Origin: Elusimicrobia bacterium RBG_16_66_12
GTDB taxonomy: Bacteria; Elusimicrobiota; Elusimicrobia; UBA1565; UBA9628
Assembly: GCA_001800005.1 (NCBI GenBank)
Contig: MGUL01000107.1
Location: forward strand, 1-13,689
Direction of reading: 5' to 3'
DNA: 13,689 bases
Notes under the pieces: model-generated
The model's input: only the letters and a program-made list of their open reading frames with translations
Told to the model about the DNA's origin: nothing
The model's database searches: none
Part shown: piece after piece, positions 1 through 4,830 of the stretch
Layout of the letters: each line of letters starts with the position of its first letter
Position numbering within the stretch: position 1 is the stretch's first letter
Program-made: the position numbers and the translations under genes

Positions 1-350
1 AGCCCCTGACGGAGGCCTTCGGCGGGCTGCCCGAGCCCATCGCGAAGTCCGTCGCGGTCGGCTTCGTGCGCGCGCACAACCCGCTGGAGGCCGCGCCCCT
101 GCCCGCCCTGGCCAAGATCGAGAAGCTGATGGCGGCCGCGCGCGACCCTCAGCAGGCCGCGGAGCTGCTCCGCGACCCCGAACTGCTCAAACTGCTCGAG
201 GACCCGTCCTTGAATCTCGCGCTGAAAGACAAGGACCTCGAGCAGGCCCTGCGCAGCGGCGACTGGTCCGCGCTGAAAAACGACCCGCGCATCGCCGAGC
301 TGCTCAAGGACCCGCGCCTCGCCGGGCATCTGCCCGAAGCGGATAAATAG
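1..350 (+). CDS. C-terminal end of a protein with DP-repeat (STI1-like) tail, possibly CvpA family; 5' partial
   Basis: The reading frame enters from the left edge (first full codon at 3) and stops with TAG at 348-350, so only the last 115 residues are visible. The segment begins with a short hydrophobic-to-amphipathic stretch (GLPEPIAKSVAVGFV), then becomes helical and charged. It carries repeated Asp-Pro units: RDPQQAAELLRDPELLKLL, EDPSL, NDPRIAELLKDPRL. Spaced DP motifs with following leucines resemble STI1/HOP-type DP domains, which are protein-binding modules. The combination recalls CvpA-family inner-membrane proteins with a cytoplasmic C-terminal extension, but the membrane part is outside the window, so the family is a guess from memory. 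A GTG at 66 could be read as a start, but the frame is open upstream and codes just as well, so it is probably internal. No clear terminator follows the stop. Confidence 0.5.
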   Translation, partial: PLTEAFGGLPEPIAKSVAVGFVRAHNPLEAAPLPALAKIEKLMAAARDPQQAAELLRDPELLKLLEDPSLNLALKDKDLEQALRSGDWSALKNDPRIAELLKDPRLAGHLPEADK

Positions 351-682
351 ACATTTGTCAAATTGAAGTTTAAATCTGGCTTCGATTCAGTCGTACCTGG
401 ATCGTGCCGAGGAGTTCGAGCCCGAGGACTCTGTCTTCTTCGTCCTCACCATCTCCCCTCAGGCGGCCCCAGAACCGTCGCCCTCAACGGTACAGGACAC
501 GCCTCCTCCCGATACGTTTAGGTCGAAAAATGAACCGGCCCACGAAATCCTGCACTAAGGTTTTCCGTCGAACCAGGACTAAAACGTGGACACTAAATCC
601 GACGAATTATCCGGTAATCGGCGCCCTGCCGTCCGCGTGTATGCTAAAATCTCCAATCAACCGCTAACAGATTTCGTTTTTA
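351..682. other. Non-coding stretch before tRNA-Ser, with one possible gene remnant
   Basis: No convincing gene is present in this stretch. One frame, open from 367 to the TAA at 556-558, reads like protein (SIQSYLDRAEEFEPEDSVFF, then a Pro/Ser-rich part). It has no ATG or GTG start and no ribosome-binding site, so it may be a decayed fragment. The last 100 bases contain the likely tRNA promoter. Base composition is less GC-rich than the flanking genes. Confidence 0.4.
642..650 (+). promoter_or_regulatory. Candidate extended -10 promoter of tRNA-Ser
   Basis: The motif TGCTAAAAT is an extended -10 (TGn plus TAAAAT) ending 32 bases before the tRNA 5' end. The tRNA-Gly gene in this window has an almost identical TGCTAGAAT upstream, which supports the call. 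No good -35 hexamer is visible at 16-18 bases. Confidence 0.5.
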
Positions 683-772
683 GGAAGGGTGACCGAGCGG
701 TTGAAGGTAGCAGTCTCGAAAACTGCCAAGGGTGCAAGCCCTTCGAGGGTTCGAATCCCTCCCCTTCCGCCA
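683..772 (+). tRNA. tRNA-Ser (anticodon CGA)
   Basis: A complete class II tRNA of 90 bases including encoded CCA. The acceptor stem GGAAGGG (683-689) pairs with CCCTTCC (762-768), followed by discriminator G769 and CCA 770-772. The anticodon stem GCAGT/ACTGC (710-714 with 722-726) encloses the loop CTCGAAA with anticodon CGA at 717-719, which reads UCG. The long variable arm (AAGGG...CCCTT) is typical of tRNA-Ser. The T arm GAGGG-TTCGAAT-CCCTC is perfect. The SEC-C gene starts 21 bases downstream on the same strand with no terminator between, so the two may share a transcript. Confidence 0.97.
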
Positions 773-793
773 TTTTCTCCGAGGTGCTCGCCC

Positions 794-1171
794 ATGTCCT
801 GGATCAAGAAGCTCAACCCCTTCAAGAAAGAAGAGGCCCCCCCGGGGGACGCCGCCCCGGCGGCGGGCATCATCCCCGGCATGCCCGCAGGGATGATGGG
901 AGCTTTCCTGCGCAAGTGGAAGGATCCCGCCTTCGTCAAGCAGCTGCGCGTGCTGGCGTCCCACATGCAGAAGGACGGCGTGGACGTGAAGGATATGAAC
1001 GCCGTCAAAGCCTGGCTCGAGAAGAACAAGGAGCGCGTCGAGAAGGGGGACTTCGAGGAGGTCGCGTCAAAGCCCGGAGAGACCTTCGTCAAGACCGGCC
1101 CCGAGATCGGGCGCAACGACCCCTGCCACTGCGGCTCCGGCAAGAAGTTCAAGAAGTGCCACGGCCGGTAA
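794..1171 (+). CDS. Small SEC-C metal-binding motif protein
   Basis: A 125-residue protein starting at ATG 794, preceded by GAGGTG (781-786) at 7 bases. The frame is open further upstream into the tRNA, which is an artefact. The C-terminus (about residues 105-125) is a classic SEC-C motif, [19 protein letters not shown], with C111, C113, C122 and H123 as zinc ligands. This is the motif at the end of SecA, also found in many small proteins of unknown role. The N-terminal part starts with a basic amphipathic stretch ([12 protein letters not shown]), then a Pro/Gly/Ala linker and a helical middle with no domain I recognise. The zinc motif suggests binding to a protein or nucleic acid partner; a role in secretion should not be assumed. 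It is likely read from the tRNA-Ser promoter and ends in a terminator that overlaps its stop codon. Confidence 0.9.
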   Translation: MSWIKKLNPFKKEEAPPGDAAPAAGIIPGMPAGMMGAFLRKWKDPAFVKQLRVLASHMQKDGVDVKDMNAVKAWLEKNKERVEKGDFEEVASKPGETFVKTGPEIGRNDPCHCGSGKKFKKCHGR

Positions 1172-1183
1172 GGCCGTTTTTTT
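1161..1183 (+). terminator. Intrinsic terminator overlapping the SEC-C stop codon
   Basis: ACGGCC (1161-1166) pairs with GGCCGT (1172-1177) around a 5-base loop that contains the TAA stop, followed by a run of seven T (1177-1183). The stem is built from the last codons of the gene. It also lies at the end of the convergent gene, whose stop codon is at 1182-1184. Confidence 0.75.
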
Positions 1184-1640
1184 AGGCTTCGAGGCCCTGG
1201 AGCTGGAGGCGGCGGTTGAGGGCTTCCGCGCCTTCCTTGATGAAGCCCAGCCCGTTCTCCAGCGTCGAGTCGAGCCAGCGGCTCACGAAGGGCTTGAGGG
1301 GACGCAGGAGCAGCGGGATCTCATAGGCCTGCTGGTGTTCGACCAGCGTGCCGCCGATCACGGGGCGGAGGAGCAGTCGGGACTCCATCCGGCGAAGAGG
1401 ACCGTCCACCATCACGCCGCGGTAGCCGCCGTCGCGAGTCATCTCGAAGCGGAAGGTCCCGCTCCACGCAAGGCCCAGGAAGCGGCCGGAGACCGAGGCC
1501 TGCTGGCCCGCGTCGGTGGACGCGACGTCGATGGCGTCCACCTTGGGCTCGTACTTGGCGATTTCCTGCAGGTCGCTCAGGTACCGCTGGACGGAGCCCT
1601 GCGGCGCGCTGACGAGGATGCGTCGGGAGACGGTGAGCAT
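1182..1640 (-). CDS. SRPBCC/START-like (polyketide cyclase/RatA-type) protein
   Basis: A 152-residue protein. I start it at the ATG at 1638-1640 because the upstream in-frame codons (to 1721) run through the tRNA-Gly fragment, and because MLTVSRRILVSAPQGSVQRYLSDL is the normal beginning of this fold. The layout matches the helix-grip SRPBCC family: an N-terminal beta strand (SRRILVSAP), helix (VQRYLSDLQEIAKYEP), an antiparallel beta sheet (residues about 35-110, with WSGTFRFEMTRDGGYRGVM and GGTLVEHQQAYEI), and a long C-terminal helix (SRWLDSTLENGLGFIKEGAEAL). Such proteins bind hydrophobic ligands or, in the RatA/COQ10 subgroup, coenzyme Q; the ligand here cannot be told. No Shine-Dalgarno is visible. 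The tRNA-Gly remnant ends 20 bases upstream, so before the element inserted this gene probably lay directly behind tRNA-Gly. Confidence 0.85.
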   Translation of the reverse strand: MLTVSRRILVSAPQGSVQRYLSDLQEIAKYEPKVDAIDVASTDAGQQASVSGRFLGLAWSGTFRFEMTRDGGYRGVMVDGPLRRMESRLLLRPVIGGTLVEHQQAYEIPLLLRPLKPFVSRWLDSTLENGLGFIKEGAEALNRRLQLQGLEA

Positions 1641-1660
1641 CGTGTTTTTTCGGGAGAAAT

Positions 1661-1703
1661 TGGAGCGGGCGAAGGGAATCGAACCCCCGTCTGATCCTTG
1701 GCA
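1661..1703 (-). repeat. tRNA-Gly 3' fragment: distal attachment site of the element
   Basis: Read on the minus strand, this is the anticodon-loop-to-CCA part of tRNA-Gly: TGCCAAGGATCAGACG, a T arm with loop TTCGATT, then CGCCCGCT and CCA. The matching 5' half is absent upstream (higher coordinates), so it cannot fold as a tRNA. It matches 6030-6072 at 42 of 43 positions. The plus-strand sequence CTTGG-CATGT-CCAAG (1697-1711) at its inner end is an imperfect core-type inverted repeat of the sort bound by tyrosine recombinases. Confidence 0.85.
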
Positions 1704-1719
1704 TGTCCAAGACGAAGGC

Positions 1720-1725
1720 ATTGTA
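1720..1725 (-). promoter_or_regulatory. Candidate -10 box at the element edge, pointing outward
   Basis: TACAAT on the minus strand, just inside the element next to the distal attachment site and directed towards the SRPBCC gene. The -35 region is poor. If active, it would give the SRPBCC gene a leader containing the tRNA 3' half. Confidence 0.25.
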
Positions 1726-1739
1726 TCAAATTCAAGTCG

Positions 1740-1928
1740 TCAGTCCCGGCCAATCCGCCGCAACCGCGCCCGAGCGACAAGGTAGGGAGAAACTCGGGGG
1801 GCAAGTCTTTCGATGAGGCCGCCCAGAAGGTGGGCCGGCTGATGCGCTTCTCTCCCGCCGTGGGCCTCAACGGCAAGCCGGCGCCGGTGCGCCTGCCCCA
1901 GCCGATCCAGTTCCGCCTGACGGACTAG
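1740..1928 (+). pseudogene. C-terminal fragment of a TonB-family protein
   Basis: The frame ends at TAG 1926-1928. Its last 40 residues, from SFDEAAQKVGRLMRFSPA to PVRLPQPIQFRLTD, have the TonB C-terminal pattern: a helix (FDEAAQKVGRLM), the RFSPA turn, an N-G-K-P hairpin, and a closing beta strand ending in F-x-L. A proline-rich stretch (VPANPPQPRPSDK) precedes it, as in TonB. The membrane anchor and most of the periplasmic part are missing, and the frame runs straight into the tRNA fragment, so this is a 5'-truncated remnant. I recognise the family from its pattern only. No promoter or start codon belongs to it. Confidence 0.55.
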
Positions 1929-1995
1929 CTCCAACTTCAGACCTCCTGACATAGCCTCCGCCAGATTTGTCCGCTTTTTGGCTCAACGGTGTCTG

Positions 1996-2199
1996 CCACG
2001 CGCTGAAGTGCAACCGGAGCTTTGATCTGGGAAACACAGAAGCTTCGGTGTTGATCTCCTGACAAAGGGCGGCGACCGCCTTGGTCCTGTGCGCGGAGCT
2101 CAATGGCGCCAAGACCACGTGCAGCTCGTTCTCGGTGACGATCAAATCGGCGGCCGAGGCGATGGCGGTCTGCGCGCGCGCACCGAGGATTCTCTCAAA
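1996..2199 (-). pseudogene. C-terminal remnant of a DDE-type transposase
   Basis: On the minus strand the frame opens after a TAA at 2200-2202 and reads about 68 residues ending HFSAW. Key parts are SAADLIVTENELHVVLAPLS, HRTKAVAALCQEIN, SVFPRSKLRLHF. This follows the closing pattern of a family of putative DDE transposases that end with a beta-strand, a helix with Leu-Cys-x-Glu-Leu-Asn, and a Phe/Tyr-Pro-Gly-x-x-Leu-Arg-Leu strand. Here the usual Gly after Pro is Arg. The catalytic part is absent, so it is inactive. The frame stays open down to 1867 but the sequence beyond 1996 no longer looks like the family. Family recognition is from memory. Confidence 0.5.
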
Positions 2200-2250
2200 T
2201 TACGAGGGGATGAGTGGCGGACTCGTTGCGGATTTTTGCCGGTTTTTCTC

Positions 2251-2280
2251 TTGACCTCCTGCGATCTTTGGGGCTACACT
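2251..2280 (+). promoter_or_regulatory. Sigma-70-type promoter upstream of the truncated secreted-protein gene
   Basis: TTGACC (2251-2256), an 18-base spacer, then TACACT (2275-2280). A start-codon ATG follows exactly 6 bases later at 2287, so transcription would begin at or next to this ATG. The ATG opens a 20-codon frame ending in TGA at 2347-2349. Confidence 0.6.
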
Positions 2281-2286
2281 GCCGCG

Positions 2287-2349
2287 ATGTTACGCCACGC
2301 CGCAGCGGCTGACGGCGGTTTGTGCAACAGGCTCTACGGCGCCAGATGA
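2287..2349 (+). CDS. Possible 20-residue leader ORF overlapping the next start
   Basis: ATG 2287 begins MLRHAAAADGGLCNRLYGAR and stops at TGA 2347-2349, which overlaps the ATG at 2346 of the secreted-protein fragment (ATGA). The position of the ATG at the expected transcription start and the 4-base overlap suggest translational coupling, but the peptide itself has no recognisable features and the frame may be accidental. Confidence 0.25.
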   Translation: MLRHAAAADGGLCNRLYGAR

Positions 2350-2507
2350 AGATGGCGGTATTGCTGTTGGGACTTACCCTTGCCCCCTGCTTGTCCGCGC
2401 AGCAGCAGGGCCAGAATCTGTATTCCACCGAAGGGGATGCGAACGCTCACGGCGTGAATCTGACCATCGCCTATCCGAGCGACAGCCTTCGGCGAAGCGC
2501 GGCTTAA
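2346..2507 (+). pseudogene. N-terminal fragment of a secreted protein, 3' truncated
   Basis: ATG 2346 gives a 53-residue product with a good Sec signal peptide, MKMAVLLLGLTLAPCLSA, with cleavage likely before QQQGQ. It continues with NANAHGVNLTIAYPS-like sequence (GVNLTIAYPSDSLRR), which looks like the first beta strands of a small periplasmic domain. It then ends abruptly at TAA 2505-2507, overlapping the stop codon of the convergent ATPase gene. The length is too short for the fold it seems to start, so the 3' part was probably lost when the ATPase gene arrived. Its promoter (2251-2280) is intact, so a short exported peptide may still be made. I do not recognise the parent family with certainty. 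Confidence 0.5.
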
Positions 2508-3739
2508 AGCGCCGTCGCGGAAATGGCGATGATCTTGGGACCCAGCAGGCGGTGCTCGGAGTCCGAGTAGATCATCACTCCAAAAGGAGCGGCCTTCGCA
2601 TGCTCGGCCAGGAACGTCTCAAGGCCGCGCAGCATTTTAGGCGTGATGCTGGAGGAAGACTTCGCCTCAATGGGCAGCAGTCTCTCGCCCATGGAAAGGA
2701 CAAAATCGACTTCGACGCCCGATTGAGTCCGCCAATGATGGAGTTCCAACGCTTCGGAACTCTGCCAGATCGCCGCTCGGATTTCGTTCGCGACCCAGGT
2801 TTCAAAGAGCGCGCCCAGGCGGTCGGCGCTTTGAGCCTGTTCCCAGTCCGAGACCCCCATCAGGAAAGCGAGTACCCCGGAATCGAACCAGTAGCCCTTC
2901 GGCGACTTGACGAGCCGCTTGCCGAGATTGCGGTGGTAGGGCGCGACCCGGAACCATTGGCAGGAGCCCTCAAGCAAACGGAGGTAGTTCTGCGATGAGG
3001 AAAGGGGCACTCCGGCGTCGCGAGCCGAGTCTGAGAGAGACAGAAGCCCGCTGCTTCGATAGGCCAGCTGCGTCATGAAGCGCAAAAAATCATCGGGCGC
3101 GCCGAGACGGCGGACAGGCAGAACGTCTTTTTCAAGGTAGAGAGCGCGATAAGCCTTCATCCACTCCCGCCAGGCCTCGTCATCTTGGGCTTCCCAAGCG
3201 GGAGGAAGTCCGCCCCGCATGATCCGTCTCTTAAGGTTCGCGCGGCTCGTCTTAGGCGCCGGAAGCGCGCGCAGCGCCGTCGTCGCGTCCGGCGCGCGCA
3301 AGAGACCCAGCCAGTCGATCGATTCGCGGCCCTCGATTTCCCCAAGAGTGAGCGGTCCCAGCTCAAGAATGGCGCTCCTCCCCGCCAATGCCGACGCCTT
3401 GCCGGCCGCGACGATCTCCGCCGCCGACGAGCCCGTGAGGAGAAACCGCCCCAATTCCCGTTCCCGGTCGATGGACCTTTTGACGCGCAGGAATAGGTCC
3501 GAATAACGCTGGACCTCATCGACGGTCAAGCGCGGCGCCTGACCCAGGAAGGCTTCGGCGTCGCTGCGCGCCGCGGCGATGACTTCGGGATCGTCGAAGG
3601 TGACGTATTTTCGTCCTGCGGCGATCTTGCCCTTCGAGACGAGGGTGGATTTCCCCGTCTGCCGCGCGCCGAAAAGAAGAAGGCAGGGAAACCGCTCGAG
3701 AAGCCGCGCCAGGCGGTCTTCCATGGCCCTATGAATCAT
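2504..3739 (-). CDS. AAA ATPase with DUF4143 C-terminal domain
   Basis: A 411-residue protein from the ATG at 3737-3739. The frame can be extended to a TTG at 3778, but this would translate the promoter; a further ATG at 3722-3724, with AGGG before it, is also possible. The N-terminus has a P-loop GARQTGKST (residues 24-32), Walker B RLTVDEVQ (70-77) and a sensor-like FLLTGSS (99-105). A DUF4143 region follows, including RRIMRGGLPPAW. The C-terminus holds EVDFVL (343-348) and PIEAK (356-360), a PD-(D/E)XK-like nuclease signature with D345, E358 and K360. These ATPases are common, highly transferred, and of unproven function; a defence or toxin-control role is only a guess. It is last in the nuclease-integrase-ATPase row but has its own promoter with operator-like repeats. 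Confidence 0.9.
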   Translation of the reverse strand: MIHRAMEDRLARLLERFPCLLLFGARQTGKSTLVSKGKIAAGRKYVTFDDPEVIAAARSDAEAFLGQAPRLTVDEVQRYSDLFLRVKRSIDRERELGRFLLTGSSAAEIVAAGKASALAGRSAILELGPLTLGEIEGRESIDWLGLLRAPDATTALRALPAPKTSRANLKRRIMRGGLPPAWEAQDDEAWREWMKAYRALYLEKDVLPVRRLGAPDDFLRFMTQLAYRSSGLLSLSDSARDAGVPLSSSQNYLRLLEGSCQWFRVAPYHRNLGKRLVKSPKGYWFDSGVLAFLMGVSDWEQAQSADRLGALFETWVANEIRAAIWQSSEALELHHWRTQSGVEVDFVLSMGERLLPIEAKSSSSITPKMLRGLETFLAEHAKAAPFGVMIYSDSEHRLLGPKIIAISATAL

Positions 3740-3774
3740 GTGTAAATCATACACGAGTCGTGTAGATTTGTCAA
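3740..3774 (-). promoter_or_regulatory. Near-consensus promoter with palindromic operator before the ATPase gene
   Basis: On the minus strand the -35 is TTGACA (3769-3774), the spacer is exactly 17 bases, and the -10 is TATGAT (3746-3751). The spacer and -10 contain a perfect 15-base palindrome, TACACGA-G-TCGTGTA (3750-3764). A second dyad, GTGTA-AATCA-TACAC (3740-3754), shares one arm with it. The three arms begin at 3740, 3750 and 3760, one helical turn apart. A repressor bound here would cover the promoter. The -10 ends 6 bases before the ATG at 3739, so the transcript is probably leaderless. Confidence 0.75.
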
Positions 3775-3787
3775 TCAAACATCTCCG

Positions 3788-4816
3788 CTAAAAGAATTTG
3801 AGCCGCTCGACGGCCGCCTTCAGGAAATCAGGGGACAAATGGGCGTAGATCTCCGTGGTCTTGATGCTGGAATGCCCCAAGAGCTTGGACACGGTGTAAA
3901 GGTCCGTCCCGCTCATCACCAAGTGGCTCGCGAAGGAGTGGCGCAGGGAGTGAAGGCTGCCGTCCAGCTTGATTCCGCGCAGAAGGGTGGCGAAACGATG
4001 GGTCAACGAGTCCGCGTTGAACATTCCCCCCGCCTGGTCCGGGAAGACGAGCCCCTGAGGCTCATGGCGTCCCGGCGACTCCTGGAGAACCTTGAGGGCC
4101 GGTGCCGCCAAGGGAATATGCCGGACCTCGTAATCCTTCGGCCTCCAGCCGTCCTTGGCCTGGATGGTCAAGACCTTGCGCTCCAGGTCGATGTCCCTCC
4201 AGGCCAGATGCAGCAACTCCTCGCGCCGGAGCCCCGTGTGCAGCAGGAAAATCACGATGGGCCGCATGATCTCGTCGGCCGCTCCCGCGATCCTGACCGC
4301 CTCGGCCTTCGTGAAGAATTTCGCCTGGCGCTTGGGCTCCTTGAATTTCTTCACGGCCGCGGCCGGGCTGCGGCTGATAAATCCCCACTCCGCCCCGCGG
4401 TTGAACATGGCCTTGACCACGGCCATTTCCCGGTTGACGGAGGAGGCCATGACGCCGGACTCGCGGCGCCAGTTCTTGTATTTCTCGATGTGCAGATGGG
4501 TGATGTGGATCAGGCGGTCCGTCGCGACGAACCCCTTGAATTGCTTGAGCACTCGGTCGGCGATGCGCAGGGAATACGGGGTGGCGCTGGCCCGGCTATG
4601 GCGCATGTACTCGGCGATCAATTCGTCGAGTTTCTTGTCCGCCGGAGCCGCCAAGCCCACATCGCGGCGATCCAGCTTGACCTGGACGTCGGCCAGCGCC
4701 AGCTCGGCCAGCTTCTTCGAGCTGCCCACCCGCTTGCGCACACGGCGGCCGTCCACGGCGTAGTCCAGGTACCAACAGTCCCCTTTCTTGCCCGGCACGG
4801 AGTAAATGCGAGACAT
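3788..4816 (-). CDS. Tyrosine recombinase (tRNA-targeting integrase)
   Basis: A 342-residue site-specific integrase with a complete catalytic set: R197 in HTGLRREE, K221 in AKDGW, H289 and R292 in HSLRHSF, H315 in LLGHSS, and nucleophile Y324 in TEIYAHL. Residues 1-50 form a short basic N-terminal arm-binding part (MSRIYSVPGKKGDCWYLDYA), and about 61-150 the SAM-like core-binding domain. It would cut and join DNA at the attachment core in the tRNA-Gly anticodon loop. The ATG at 4814-4816 has GGAG as ribosome site 9 bases upstream, in the 14-base gap after the nuclease gene. A 19-base palindrome covers both this site and the start codon. No small excisionase gene is adjacent. The ATPase promoter begins 14 bases past its stop. 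Confidence 0.95.
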   Translation of the reverse strand: MSRIYSVPGKKGDCWYLDYAVDGRRVRKRVGSSKKLAELALADVQVKLDRRDVGLAAPADKKLDELIAEYMRHSRASATPYSLRIADRVLKQFKGFVATDRLIHITHLHIEKYKNWRRESGVMASSVNREMAVVKAMFNRGAEWGFISRSPAAAVKKFKEPKRQAKFFTKAEAVRIAGAADEIMRPIVIFLLHTGLRREELLHLAWRDIDLERKVLTIQAKDGWRPKDYEVRHIPLAAPALKVLQESPGRHEPQGLVFPDQAGGMFNADSLTHRFATLLRGIKLDGSLHSLRHSFASHLVMSGTDLYTVSKLLGHSSIKTTEIYAHLSPDFLKAAVERLKFF

Positions 4817-4828
4817 AGGCTATGTCTC
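4810..4828. promoter_or_regulatory. Perfect 19-base palindrome over the integrase start codon and ribosome site
   Basis: GAGACATAG-G-CTATGTCTC has 9-base arms around one central base. On the mRNA of the integrase it includes the GGAG ribosome site and the AUG. Folded, it could give an 8-bp stem with a 3-base loop that hides both. As DNA it is a symmetrical site for a dimeric regulator. Either way it is well placed to limit integrase expression. Confidence 0.65.
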
Positions 4829-4830
4829 CG

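Noticed and set aside
404..667. 87-codon frame upstream of tRNA-Ser
   Set aside because: It is a low-complexity Arg/Ser/Pro product, overlaps the tRNA promoter, and has no ribosome site.
689..793. Longer SEC-C protein starting inside tRNA-Ser
   Set aside because: The extension would translate the tRNA. ATG 794 has a good ribosome site and gives a normal product.
1641..1721. N-terminal extension of the SRPBCC protein to the ATG at 1721
   Set aside because: The extra 27 residues translate the tRNA-Gly fragment and do not belong to the SRPBCC fold.
1661..1735. A second functional tRNA
   Set aside because: Only the 3' half is present; the sequence upstream cannot form the acceptor or D arm, so it is an attachment-site remnant.
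3740..3778. ATPase start at TTG 3778
   Set aside because: That start would place the -35 and -10 boxes and the operator palindrome inside the coding sequence; the family normally starts near the ATG at 3739.
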